Assembly (NCBI GenBank): GCA_007130155.1
Contig: SLTB01000283.1
Coordinates: 1 to 48,038, forward strand
Direction: 5' to 3'
Origin: Pseudomonadales bacterium
GTDB taxonomy: Bacteria > Pseudomonadota > Gammaproteobacteria > Pseudomonadales > Azotimanducaceae
DNA length: 48,038 bases
Of this stretch, positions 29,323 through 38,438 are shown piece after piece; the first letter of the stretch is position 1; every line of letters starts with the position of its first letter. The position numbers and the translations under genes are program-made. The notes under the pieces are model-generated. The model saw nothing but the letters and a program-made list of their open reading frames with translations. It had not been told where the DNA came from and made no database searches.

Positions 29323-30639
29323 ATGAAGACGAAAGCACACAGCTTCGAGCCGAGAACTGCGCAATGCCCCATGAGCCTGGGCGAGGTTGATTTGTTTGCA
29401 CCGGGAGCGCAGGCCCATTGGTTTGATTCCTATCGGATCATGCATAAAGAGGCCCCGGTATTCAGAGTCGAGGGCGGGGGCGACGTGCCCGGATCGGACG
29501 CTTTTATCCTGACGAAGTTCGAAGATATCCAGAGTGTTGTGAAGGACCCGGAGCGCTTTCCAACGGTAAGTGATGAAGCCAACGGTTTGAGTGCTGTTGA
29601 AGCAGAAGTGATCGGGTCGAAGGGGTTCGGAGAGGCCGTCAATGCCCGACGCAGTCTTCGGCCCGACATCGAGACCCACAAACTGCATCGTAAGGTGCTG
29701 ACCGACCCTTGGGTGGGTCCCCCCGGCGCTTCCCGACACGAGAAAATGATCGTAGATGTGGCCAACTCGCTGGTCGATGGATGGATCGAAAACCATGAAG
29801 TCGAGCTGGTGTCTCAGTTTGCAGCACCCCTGCCTCAGACAGTCATCACCAAGATCATCGGTTTCCCCCTCGAGGACATGCCCGTCCTGCGCCGCTGGGA
29901 TGAAGCACAGGTGCGTCGATTCGTTTACGGGAAGACGCACCGCAGCCTGCTTTCCGAGGAAGAGGAGCGCGAGAATGCCAAGGCGCTCGCGGAGTTCCAC
30001 GAGTACACCCAGCATCACATCGACATTAAGCGCACATCTCCTGTGGACGACATGATCTCTTACCTCATATCCGTACGATACGGGCCTGAGATGCGGGCGC
30101 TTAGCGATGGCGAGATCATCAGCGTCATCTATGGAATGCACATTGGCGGCAACGAGACCACTCAGTACGCACTGACCGCCCAGGCCATGCTGCTGGCGGA
30201 GGATCCTGATCTGTTCGAGATGCTTCGATCCGATCGTTCAAAGGTGCCCCTGTTCGTCGAAGAGGCCATGCGGCTGTATTCGCCGACCCAGGGTCTTTCC
30301 AGCAGGAGGGCTGCAGAGGACGTGGAGATCCGGGGTGTACGCATTCCCCAAGGCTCCTTGCTGCACTTGAGATACGGGGCCGGCAACCGCGACGAAGAAA
30401 AATATCCCAATCCTGAAGAAATTGATCTCGATCGACGCGCGATCACGGCCCATCTCACCTTCTCTCAGGGCGTCCGGTCCTGTCCCGGCGCGGCACTTTC
30501 CCGTGCGGAACAGATCGCCGGTGTGAACGTTATGCTCGACAGGCTGAAGAATCTCCGGCCAGCGCCTGGGAAAAACACCTTCGAGCTTCAGCCGGGAATC
30601 ATGCTGGGGCTTTATGCCTTGCACCTTGAGTTCGACTGA
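29323..30639 (+). CDS. Cytochrome P450
   Basis: Heme-ligand motif HLTFSQGVRSCPGAALSRAE; GMHIGGNETTQYAL; EEAMRLYSPTQGLSSR. Confidence 0.95.
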   Translation: MKTKAHSFEPRTAQCPMSLGEVDLFAPGAQAHWFDSYRIMHKEAPVFRVEGGGDVPGSDAFILTKFEDIQSVVKDPERFPTVSDEANGLSAVEAEVIGSKGFGEAVNARRSLRPDIETHKLHRKVLTDPWVGPPGASRHEKMIVDVANSLVDGWIENHEVELVSQFAAPLPQTVITKIIGFPLEDMPVLRRWDEAQVRRFVYGKTHRSLLSEEEERENAKALAEFHEYTQHHIDIKRTSPVDDMISYLISVRYGPEMRALSDGEIISVIYGMHIGGNETTQYALTAQAMLLAEDPDLFEMLRSDRSKVPLFVEEAMRLYSPTQGLSSRRAAEDVEIRGVRIPQGSLLHLRYGAGNRDEEKYPNPEEIDLDRRAITAHLTFSQGVRSCPGAALSRAEQIAGVNVMLDRLKNLRPAPGKNTFELQPGIMLGLYALHLEFD

Positions 30640-30724
30640 GGGCCCGACTGAGGGTAAAGGAACGCGGCAGGGCGGCGAAGGTCTGACCGGTGTGGCGAAA
30701 GGAAGCCTTCAGCACTTGGTCAGA

Positions 30725-31060
30725 TCAGCGTGACGAATCAAGACTCAGACGCTTTCGCAGGCGCTTGAGGAACACCTCCATCTCCCTGCCGGCCTGGGCG
30801 TCACCCTTGCGCTCGGCGGCAGCCATCCCGGCTTCGAAGGCGACGATCGCGTCATCGGCACGATCGACCTGAGTCAGCGCCTGACCGAGCCCCTTCCAGG
30901 CCGCGGAATAGTCGGGGTCGTGCGCGACAGCGCGCTCGAAGTGCAACGCAGCCCGGCTGGGCTGTTTGGCGGTCAGATAGCTTTGGCCAAGGCCGAAGCG
31001 CAGGATGGCGTTGTCATGACCTTGGCTGAGCAGGCGCTCGAGGGGTTCGATCTTGTTCAT
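30725..31060 (-). CDS. TPR-repeat protein
   Basis: Internal start MNKIEPLERLLSQGHDNAILRFGLGQSYLTAKQPSRAALHFERAVAHDPDYSAAWKGLGQALTQVDRADDAIVAFEAGMAAAERKGD. Confidence 0.82.
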   Translation of the reverse strand: MNKIEPLERLLSQGHDNAILRFGLGQSYLTAKQPSRAALHFERAVAHDPDYSAAWKGLGQALTQVDRADDAIVAFEAGMAAAERKGDAQAGREMEVFLKRLRKRLSLDSSR

Positions 31061-31232
31061 GGTGAAGACGCTCCGATTCATGCTGCCGGCGACAGCCGCC
31101 TGAGCCGGATCATGGAATTCATACGCTTCTCTGACAACGATACGCTCAGTTTTCGCCAGATAGACGAGCGCAATGGCGTGCCCAAGGGCACGACGTTCCG
31201 GATCTTCAAGCGTCAGCGACATCAGCTCAGAG
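31031..31232 (+). repeat. ~200-bp duplication, copy A (5' parts of the TPR and DNA-binding-like genes)
   Basis: Near-identical to 36573..36771; both encode MEFIRFSDNDTLSFRQIDERNGVPKGT(T/A)FR on + and MNKIE(P/S)LERL on -. Copy A of the + gene is truncated (FKRQRHQLRAGDASA*). Confidence 0.85.
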
Positions 31233-31383
31233 CCGGCGACGCCTCAGCCTGATCCGGGCTCGCTGTTTCCCTGGGGCAGGTCACATTCCAGAACAGGCAG
31301 CCTCTGCGATTGCAATCCGGTTGCGGCCAGTTTTCTCGAGTCTTTGGAATGATGAACTCCGGCCCCGCCGAGCGCATGGGATA

Positions 31384-31737
31384 TCAACCCTGCTTCAGCG
31401 GGTTCATGTAGTCGCGGTAGTAGGTCATCTGCCCGTCCTTGACGCGGTAGATGCCCACACCCTCCCGCTGGCCTTCCGGCGTGTGGGCGATCCACTGGGC
31501 CCAGGAAGTGTGGTCGTCTCCGGCCAATTCGACCAGGGTAAAATAGATGCCGCGCCCACCCATCTCTTGGTTCATCTTGGCCATGAACGCGGCAATCGAT
31601 TCCCGGCCCTTGAAGGTGCCGAACATGGGATCGTCGAGAACGGCATCTTCCGCGAAGAGCTCGACGAGTTGGGTGTAGTCGCCGCCATTCTGGATCTCCC
31701 AGAATCGTCTTGCCGTTGTTTCTGCATCTCCAGCCAT
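31384..31737 (-). CDS. SnoaL-like/NTF2-fold polyketide cyclase-type protein
   Basis: 117 aa; RFWEIQNGGDYTQLVELFAEDAVLDDPMFGTFKGRESIAAFMAKM. Confidence 0.8.
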   Translation of the reverse strand: MAGDAETTARRFWEIQNGGDYTQLVELFAEDAVLDDPMFGTFKGRESIAAFMAKMNQEMGGRGIYFTLVELAGDDHTSWAQWIAHTPEGQREGVGIYRVKDGQMTYYRDYMNPLKQG

Positions 31738-31825
31738 GGGCTGTCGTCTCCTGTTGACCTGTTAGGTATTGCAGCGGGTATGCGCGCTCCGGCACTGAAG
31801 GCAGTGCCGGGGCGCGGGCGGCGGG

Positions 31826-34204
31826 TCAGAAGCGCATCACACCCTGCAGCAGAAGCTGGCGGCCGCGCAGGGCCGTACATTGGACGTCCTGGCCCGCAGG
31901 GAAGCCGCCGGGCTTGTCTGCGCAGACACCGTGGGTGCGACGATCGAAGAGGTTGCGCCCTATGAAAGCAAGATCCCAGCGATCATTGGGGTCAAACAGG
32001 GATGCACGCAGGTTGATCCGCCAAAAGCTGCCCTGACGGGCCAGCGGGTTGTTGCTGCTCATGGCCTCGTAGCTGCTGGAGTAGATGGCCTCAGCGCTGA
32101 GGTTGCCGTGTACTCGTCCTTCGATGATGGGCAGCAGGTAGTCGAAGCCGGTACTGCCGGTCCAGCGTGGCGCGAAGTTCAGATCTCTGCCGGTGAGGTC
32201 CTGAACGCCACCGACGCAACCACCGGCCTCTGTCTGGTGGCTGAAGCAGGGAGCTGTATCGTAGTCGGTGTAGCTGCCCTTGTTGTAGGCCAGTTGACCC
32301 CACAGGTAGAGGTCGCTGCTGACCTGGAGTTCTGTGTCCAGCTCGGCCCCTCGCGTACGGGCTTCCGCCGCGTTCTGGATGCTGAACGAGGTGGTTGACG
32401 CATCGAAGGCGGAGACCTGAAGGTCATCGAAGTCGTATTGGTAAATGTCCGCATTGACGCGCAGGCGACCGTCGAGCCAGGTGGACTTGAAGCCGATTTC
32501 GCCACCCTTCGCCTCCTCGCTGGAGAAGACGACGTTCTGCTCGGTGGCCGCCACCGTCAGCACCGGGCTGGTGGAGATGCCGCCGGCCTTGTAGCCGGTC
32601 CTGAACGCGCCGTACACCATCAGGTCGGTAGTGGGGCGCCAAGTGATCGTGGCCTCCGGTGAAACGTTGGTGTCGCTGAAGGAACTGACCAGTTCCCGAC
32701 CGGCCGGCTGAAAGATCGGCGGGGCGAAGGCATGCACGTAGATGTGCCCCTGCCTGCCATCGCGCTCGTCATCGGTGTAGCGCAGTCCCGCAGTGATTTC
32801 CAGATCGTCCCGGACGTCGAAGATCAGCTGGCCGAAGACTGACCAGGTCGTTGAGTCCACGGTGGAGCGTCCGGCCCAGTTGTTGAAGTGTCCAGTTGCC
32901 GGGTCAGGGCCGAGCGGGAAAATCTTGCCGGCGTTGTCGGAGTCCCGCTTCATGTCCTCGAAGTAGATCCCACCCATGAAGTTGACAGGGCTTGCCAGCG
33001 TGGTGAAAGCCCTCAGTTCCTGGGAAAAGACTCTTTGCTCCTCGAGCTGGATTCCGCCTAGCTGCCAGAAGCTGGTGTTGTCGGAGTTGTCGTAGCGTTC
33101 GTAGTCGTACCAGTAGAATCCGGATACCGAGCTCAAGGTGACGTTCGGAAGTTCCCAGTCCAGGTTGAGGCCGGTGAGGATGCTGTCGTAGCGGCCGAAA
33201 GGGTCGCCGTTTTTGCGTCCGGTCTGCCTGAAGGTCTGATTGTTGGCGATCTCCGGCGGGAGGGAGCCATGAGTCAGGGTGCGGTTACGTTGGCAGTCGC
33301 CTTCCGGCTCGAAGATCGGCGCACCGATGTGGGCGTTGGTCACCGGTCGATCCTGGGTGCAGGACACGTTCTGCAGCAGCAGGAAATTGTCATGACGGAC
33401 TGAGGTTCCGGTGACCCGAAGCACTGCGTCGAAGTCATCACGCGGTGCAGCGTCCAAGGTCAAGCGAACCGTATGGGTGCTGCTGCCACCGGCACGGCTG
33501 CTGGCACGGCCTGGAAAATCGAAGGGCTCCAGGGCCAGGGTGGCTGGCGCCGGCTGGGGTGCAGATACGTTTCTGTAGAAGCCGTCCTGATCGCTGTAAC
33601 GATAAGCCAGACGTGCGCCAAGCCAGTCGTTCAGGGGGCCGGAGAGGATGATCTCAGCCAGCTTCTCCCGGGCCTCGCTTTCGTAGCCGATCTTCACGCT
33701 GCTCTCGAAGGTTTCGCCGGGCCGTGCTCCGTTGAGGGCAATCACGCCACCGGGGCTGTTCTTGCCGTAGAAGAGGGCTTGCGGACCTTTCAGGATCTCC
33801 ACCGACTCGATATCGAAGAAGGCCTGCCGAATGATGTGGCCGCGGTCGAGCTGAATGCCATCGGCATTCACCACCACGCTTGATTCGATACCTGGATCCA
33901 GCGTGCTGGAGCCCAGGCCGCGGATTCGGATGTTGGCTCCAAGGCCGACGCCGGACTCGTTGATGATCACTTGATTGGCCATGTCGGCCAGTTCGCTCAG
34001 ATCGGTGGCCGCGAAGCGGGCGATCTGACTGCTGTCGAAGGCCTGGATTGCCATCGGAACGTTCTGCAGACTTTCCTCCCGCTTGCGGGCGGTGACGACA
34101 ATTTCTTCGAGTTGGGCGAAAGCTGAGCTGATGTCAGCGAGGGCCAATGCGGCAACTGAAAACGAAAAAATGGCGTAATTGTGCAGTTTTTTCGACACTG
34201 TCAT
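31826..34204 (-). CDS. TonB-dependent receptor
   Basis: Start at internal MTVSKKLHNY; LEEIVVTARKREESLQNVPMAIQAFDSSQIARF; LKGPQALFYGKNSPGGVIALNGARPGETFESS; C-terminal GRQLLLQGVMRF. Confidence 0.95.
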   Translation of the reverse strand: MTVSKKLHNYAIFSFSVAALALADISSAFAQLEEIVVTARKREESLQNVPMAIQAFDSSQIARFAATDLSELADMANQVIINESGVGLGANIRIRGLGSSTLDPGIESSVVVNADGIQLDRGHIIRQAFFDIESVEILKGPQALFYGKNSPGGVIALNGARPGETFESSVKIGYESEAREKLAEIILSGPLNDWLGARLAYRYSDQDGFYRNVSAPQPAPATLALEPFDFPGRASSRAGGSSTHTVRLTLDAAPRDDFDAVLRVTGTSVRHDNFLLLQNVSCTQDRPVTNAHIGAPIFEPEGDCQRNRTLTHGSLPPEIANNQTFRQTGRKNGDPFGRYDSILTGLNLDWELPNVTLSSVSGFYWYDYERYDNSDNTSFWQLGGIQLEEQRVFSQELRAFTTLASPVNFMGGIYFEDMKRDSDNAGKIFPLGPDPATGHFNNWAGRSTVDSTTWSVFGQLIFDVRDDLEITAGLRYTDDERDGRQGHIYVHAFAPPIFQPAGRELVSSFSDTNVSPEATITWRPTTDLMVYGAFRTGYKAGGISTSPVLTVAATEQNVVFSSEEAKGGEIGFKSTWLDGRLRVNADIYQYDFDDLQVSAFDASTTSFSIQNAAEARTRGAELDTELQVSSDLYLWGQLAYNKGSYTDYDTAPCFSHQTEAGGCVGGVQDLTGRDLNFAPRWTGSTGFDYLLPIIEGRVHGNLSAEAIYSSSYEAMSSNNPLARQGSFWRINLRASLFDPNDRWDLAFIGRNLFDRRTHGVCADKPGGFPAGQDVQCTALRGRQLLLQGVMRF

Positions 34205-34356
34205 GCCTCCCCAGGTTTTATCCATAGGTGGATAATTTTGGGGATTCTCTGTCAGCCTTCCTGCTGCGTCAACCATGGGGCTCAGGCGCCATCACGTGCG
34301 TCGGTTCGCAACGTTCTGGCGGCGCGGGCGCCTGCCCGCTTCTGGATCGGGATGGA

Positions 34357-34401
34357 GGAAAGGAAAGGAAAGGAAAGGAAAGGAAAGGAAAGGAAAGGAA
34401 A
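34357..34401 (+). repeat. Pentanucleotide short tandem repeat (GGAAA)9
   Basis: Nine exact GGAAA units between the TBDR start (34204, -) and the TetR stop (34432, -). Confidence 0.97.
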
Positions 34402-34431
34402 GGATCTTTCGACCAAGTGGGAGGTGTTCTT

Positions 34432-35193
34432 TCAGCCGTTGGCCAGTGCCTGAGCCTTCTGCAGCAGCCCGCCCGCGTCCCTCGACGTCGACAGGGCCTT
34501 GAGGAAGCCAAGCACCATGTTTCTGCGCCTGTCGGCGTCGAAAGCGAGATTGCGCTGCTGCGCGAGCCCCTCGAGCAGAAAGCTGATGATGTCATTGCGC
34601 AGATCAAACAGGGTGATGTCCACTTGGCCGGGCGGAAACAATCGCTGAGCGGTGAGCCGACGAGCGCGGTCGTACTCAGTGAGTGCCGGGCTGAAGATCA
34701 CCGCCAGCTCGCGGTCGCTTCGGGCCGCCAGCGACAATTCGGTGAAGGCAAGGAACTCCGGCTTCTGCAGTTGCTCCCAACCGATTTCGATGGCGCGAAT
34801 GAAATAGTCGCGATCATGGGGAAGTTCCGACATGGCTGCTTCGTACATATCGAGCCGGCGCCGAGTGACGTAGTGGACGCTTGCCTCGATCAGGTCCATG
34901 CGCGAGGGAAAATGGTATCGCATCGCCGCCCGTGTCAGCTTGGCGGCTTTCGCCACCTCGGTGGTGGTGGTGGCGCCATAGCCGAGCTGCGCCAGGCAAT
35001 GCACGGCAGCGTCCATGATCCGGCGTCGGGTCATTCCGCTCTTGGCCAGCTCGCCAGCGCCCACCGCTGTCGGATCCTGCAGAATCCAATCGCTACGGGA
35101 CTTGTTGTGGCGGTCGCGAGCAGCGCGCCGAGTTGTCGAAGGGGGCTTCACGCGTTGGGATTCCTTGCTTTCCAGGCTTCTGAACGGCCGCAC
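34432..35193 (-). CDS. TetR/AcrR family regulator
   Basis: RRRIMDAAVHCLAQLGYGATTTTEVAKAAKLTRAAMRYHFPSRMDLIEASV; start may be internal. Confidence 0.88.
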   Translation of the reverse strand: MRPFRSLESKESQRVKPPSTTRRAARDRHNKSRSDWILQDPTAVGAGELAKSGMTRRRIMDAAVHCLAQLGYGATTTTEVAKAAKLTRAAMRYHFPSRMDLIEASVHYVTRRRLDMYEAAMSELPHDRDYFIRAIEIGWEQLQKPEFLAFTELSLAARSDRELAVIFSPALTEYDRARRLTAQRLFPPGQVDITLFDLRNDIISFLLEGLAQQRNLAFDADRRRNMVLGFLKALSTSRDAGGLLQKAQALANG

Positions 35194-35306
35194 TATAAAG
35201 CATCCCGACCGTGCAGACCTCCGCCCCGAGGGCCATTAACGAAAGCCTCCCAGTTGGCCTGATGCTTCAGTTGCAGCCTGATCCCGGGCAGCACCGCTGC
35301 GACGAC

Positions 35307-35320
35307 GATTCCGCGGAATC
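35307..35320. repeat. 14-bp palindrome GATTCCGCGGAATC (copy 1 of 6)
   Basis: Exact match; intergenic. Confidence 0.9.
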
Positions 35321-35325
35321 ATGGT

Positions 35326-36108
35326 TCAGGCGCTCTTGACTGGAGGGTCGGTGTGGTCCGAGGTCCCGGCTGATGGTGGGGAGCCCCCGGGTCCTGCCTC
35401 AACCACCAGACGGAACAGAAAAGACAGCGCGAGGACCGCAATGGCATTGCCAATGGGCAGCAGGACGGCGGGCAGGATGGTGCGGAGCATGGGCAGCTCG
35501 GCGTGCGCCATGGCGTAGCCGGGAAGATAGGTCAGCAACGGAAACAGAAGGAAGACGGTCAGCGCCGTCCCACGCTTCCCGGTCAGCAGAGCGTGGGCGT
35601 GCTGGATTCCAAGCGGCTGTTCGATGGCCGTGGCAGGAAGAATGATGGACACCTGGGCAATCTGATAACCGCAGAACAGAATCACACCGACCGTTGCGAT
35701 GCCGACCAGCGTATCGGGCAGGGCCGGGATGAGTATCTGCAGGCCCATGATCGGCAGGCTCAAAACAATGATGAGGCCAACCAGACCCACGTGCAGCAGC
35801 ATGTAAACAACGACGAAGTGCCACTCCCGGCGCCCCCATCGCAGCGAGTGCGTGTCGCCCAGCAGGGCGACGCGATGGGTCGCCAGCGCGAGCCATGCGT
35901 TGGCCACCATGCTGAGAGCCACGAGCCCGAGTTCCTTGACGCCCTGGCTCGGCGGGATCAGGGACAGTGCCCCGACCATCAGCGCGGGAAGACTGACGGC
36001 GGCGACGAGTCGGCCGCCCTGAGAGGTCACGAATCCGAAGGTCTGTTCGAGCACGGTGCGGAAGGGACTCAACCGTTTCTCTCCTGAGGGTGCATGAGAT
36101 CGGGCCAT
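35326..36108 (-). CDS. Multi-pass membrane protein, unknown function
   Basis: 260 aa with about six hydrophobic segments; start uncertain. Confidence 0.6.
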   Translation of the reverse strand: MARSHAPSGEKRLSPFRTVLEQTFGFVTSQGGRLVAAVSLPALMVGALSLIPPSQGVKELGLVALSMVANAWLALATHRVALLGDTHSLRWGRREWHFVVVYMLLHVGLVGLIIVLSLPIMGLQILIPALPDTLVGIATVGVILFCGYQIAQVSIILPATAIEQPLGIQHAHALLTGKRGTALTVFLLFPLLTYLPGYAMAHAELPMLRTILPAVLLPIGNAIAVLALSFLFRLVVEAGPGGSPPSAGTSDHTDPPVKSA

Positions 36109-36330
36109 TTCCTGCCCATCACGGAACGATTGCGTGTCGGGGCCACCCCGACAGTCGACATGGCGCGTATCTCCTGCTCAATGTAATGCGACAGCGCTGC
36201 CATCCGGATCAAACGCTCCTCCACGATGCGGGGCAGGTTCCCGGGCAGGCTCTTGAGATCGCGATCCCGCTCAGCACTTTCCTCGTTGCTCTCAGAATCA
36301 CCACAGACACATTGGACTTCCAGCTGACTC
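36080..36330 (-). pseudogene. DUF6933-like gene remnant (paralog of 43150..43665)
   Basis: VVILRATRKVLS in one frame and DRDLKSLPGNLPRIVEERLIRMAALSHYIEQEIRAMSTVGVAPTRNRSVMG in another; compare MVILRATKKLLS...DLKKLPANLPRFVEERLNRLGIPAHVIDQEIRAMSSVQVGPTRDRSVVG. Confidence 0.75.
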
Positions 36331-36503
36331 GGTCGAGGACGGGGGCGGCGCCTGCTCTGGGCGAAGTCGCCCAGCACACGCAACTCGACCGCAAAGCACA
36401 GCAACTCCCCAGGCAAGTCGAGGGCTTGCCGGCCCAGCACGGCTATCAGCATCACCCGCCAAGCAATGACCGTTCGGATTGCGATCGCCCGTTCTAGTAC
36501 GCA

Positions 36504-36555
36504 AATCTCGCCGATGCGCGAAGCGAGGGCGTGGAGATGTCAGAAAAGACAAGGC
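36504..36555 (+). repeat. Dispersed repeat, copy 2 (inverted relative to 12455..12506)
   Basis: CCGATGCGCGAAGCGAGGGCGTGGAGATGTC-A-GAAAAGACAAGG. Confidence 0.7.
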
Positions 36556-36572
36556 GAGACAGTTCGGGCGCG

Positions 36573-36771
36573 CAGGCGCTCGAGGGATTCGATCTTGTTC
36601 ATACTGGCGATGCTTCCATTCATACTGCCGCGGACACCCGCCCGAGCCGGATCATGGAATTCATACGTTTTTCTGACAACGATACGCTCAGTTTTCGCCA
36701 GATCGATGAGCGCAATGGCGTGCCCAAGGGCACGGCGTTCCGGAACTTCAAGCGTCGACGGCATCTTCTGG
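36573..36771 (+). repeat. ~200-bp duplication, copy B (see 31031..31232)
   Basis: Here the + strand gene is complete and the - strand TPR gene is truncated after about 8 codons. Confidence 0.85.
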
Positions 36772-36929
36772 TCGAAGGCGACGACTACTTCTATCTACCC
36801 GCACAAGCCTATGGCGAGACGATCGATCGGCTGCGTGATGAAGGGCGGATATATCCGACCATGGTGCATCTCGTGCTCATCACCGAACGCGGCTACAGCA
36901 AGCTCATCGACGGCAATGCTGGGGCCTGA
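36654..36929 (+). CDS. Small KilA-N/ORF6N-like, possibly DNA-binding, protein
   Basis: MEFIRFSDNDTLSFRQIDERNGVPKGTAFRNFKRRRHLLVEGDDYFYLPAQAYGETIDRLRDEGRIYPTMVHLVLITERGYSKLI; architecture resembles phage antirepressor-type N-domains. Family assignment tentative. Confidence 0.5.
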   Translation: MEFIRFSDNDTLSFRQIDERNGVPKGTAFRNFKRRRHLLVEGDDYFYLPAQAYGETIDRLRDEGRIYPTMVHLVLITERGYSKLIDGNAGA

Positions 36930-36979
36930 TGCATCTGTGGTGCCGATTCGAACGTGCCGGCTTGAGCGTTGCCATCGTT

Positions 36980-38380
36980 TCAAAAGACTGCGAAATGGGC
37001 GATCAAGACCACAACCGGCAAGCTGATGGCCGTCCTGAGCAGGAAGATGGTCACCAGATTGAGAAAATTCAGCGGAATTTTTGACTTCAGGATCAGGACT
37101 CCGACCTCGGACATGTAGATCAACTGCGTTATCGACACCGCAATGATGACAAACCGTGTCAACTCGCTCTCGATGCCGGCCGCGGCTACTGCAGGCAAAA
37201 ACATTTCCGCGAACCCCAGGAGAAAGGCCGGTGCAGCTTTATCCGCCTCGGGCAGCTGCATCAACTCGAGGATCGGCACCAGCGGCAGTGAAAGCCAGGT
37301 CAGAATGGGCGTGAATTCGGCGACCACCAGACCCAGCGTGGCAATGGCGATCAAAGGTGGCGTCAACCCGAACCAGATATCGCTGACATTCCTGATGGCG
37401 GACTTCATCACGCCAGCCAGATTCGGTGCTGTGCGCGCCTTGTTGATGGCTTGCTCGGCACCCCACGACACCAGGGATCGGCCGGCAGGAACCTCCTCGT
37501 TCAGGATGTTTCCACCGGCCGGATAGTAGTCATTTGATATGCGTGACAGGGGAGGGATCCTTGGCAGGACGATGGCAGTCAACACGCCCGCGACGACAAC
37601 CGTGGCGTAGTACTGAAGAAACATATGCCCGAGGCCGGCAAACTCGGCCACTACCAATGTGAAGGGCAAAGAGACGATGGAGAAGTTGGTGACGATCACC
37701 GCAGAGTGCCTGGCGGAATAGTAGCCGCTCTCATATTGCTGCGCGGTAATCAAAACACCCACTGGAGCCGATGACAGCCAGGACGCCAGTGTGTCGATGG
37801 ACGCCCGCCCTGGAATGCAGAACAGCTTTCTGAACAGGTTCCGAAACAGCGTGCCAATGAATTCCATGAGGCCGAATTCAGTCAGCAGGGGCAGCAGCAG
37901 CGCGGCAAAGAGGAAGATGGTGATGATTGCCGTTGCCAGATCGTGCAGAACAATTTGCCCGGTACGCTCAGACCAGATCCATTCGGGTCCCCAGCTGAAA
38001 TAGATCATCAGCCCGATGCCAAGCCCAGCCCAGCGCAGCAGCAACCAGGGGATGCTGACTGAAAACAGCTCTTTGATGAAGTGTGTTCTGGGTGGGGATG
38101 CCGGCTTGATGAGCGTGAAGTAGGCCGTCGCAGTCGCTGACACGAACAGAATGCCGATCACGATGGAGGCGATGTATTCCGATAGGGCCTCCTGCAGCAT
38201 ATTCGCCAGGATCGCCATCACGATGGTGTATTGGCCTTCGTGCACGACCGGGAAGAGGAAGGCGAAAACACCAATCAATGACGGAACGGTCAGCTTGAAC
38301 AGCAGCTTCCTATCGAGGGCCGTGATCCCCGGATGGATTTTTGAAGCTTGATCGGGTGGATCAGCTTTATCGATGGGCAC
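36980..38380 (-). CDS. YjiH family/Gate-domain (nucleoside-recognition type) membrane protein
   Basis: 466 aa, about 10 TM; KIHPGITALDRKLLFKLTVPSLIGVFAFLFPV, ASWLSSAPVGVLITAQQYESGYYSARHSAVIVTNFSIVSLPFTLVVAE. Confidence 0.8.
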   Translation of the reverse strand: MPIDKADPPDQASKIHPGITALDRKLLFKLTVPSLIGVFAFLFPVVHEGQYTIVMAILANMLQEALSEYIASIVIGILFVSATATAYFTLIKPASPPRTHFIKELFSVSIPWLLLRWAGLGIGLMIYFSWGPEWIWSERTGQIVLHDLATAIITIFLFAALLLPLLTEFGLMEFIGTLFRNLFRKLFCIPGRASIDTLASWLSSAPVGVLITAQQYESGYYSARHSAVIVTNFSIVSLPFTLVVAEFAGLGHMFLQYYATVVVAGVLTAIVLPRIPPLSRISNDYYPAGGNILNEEVPAGRSLVSWGAEQAINKARTAPNLAGVMKSAIRNVSDIWFGLTPPLIAIATLGLVVAEFTPILTWLSLPLVPILELMQLPEADKAAPAFLLGFAEMFLPAVAAAGIESELTRFVIIAVSITQLIYMSEVGVLILKSKIPLNFLNLVTIFLLRTAISLPVVVLIAHFAVF

Positions 38381-38438
38381 TGTTGACCAACTGCCATGTA
38401 TCGTTGATGGAATTTTTCGTGGAGGTCGAGTCTGGTTG

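Noticed and set aside
34181-34502. KERKGKERKGK protein-coding repeat from the GGAAA tract
   Set aside because: All three forward frames are open by repeat composition; no RBS or domain supports translation.
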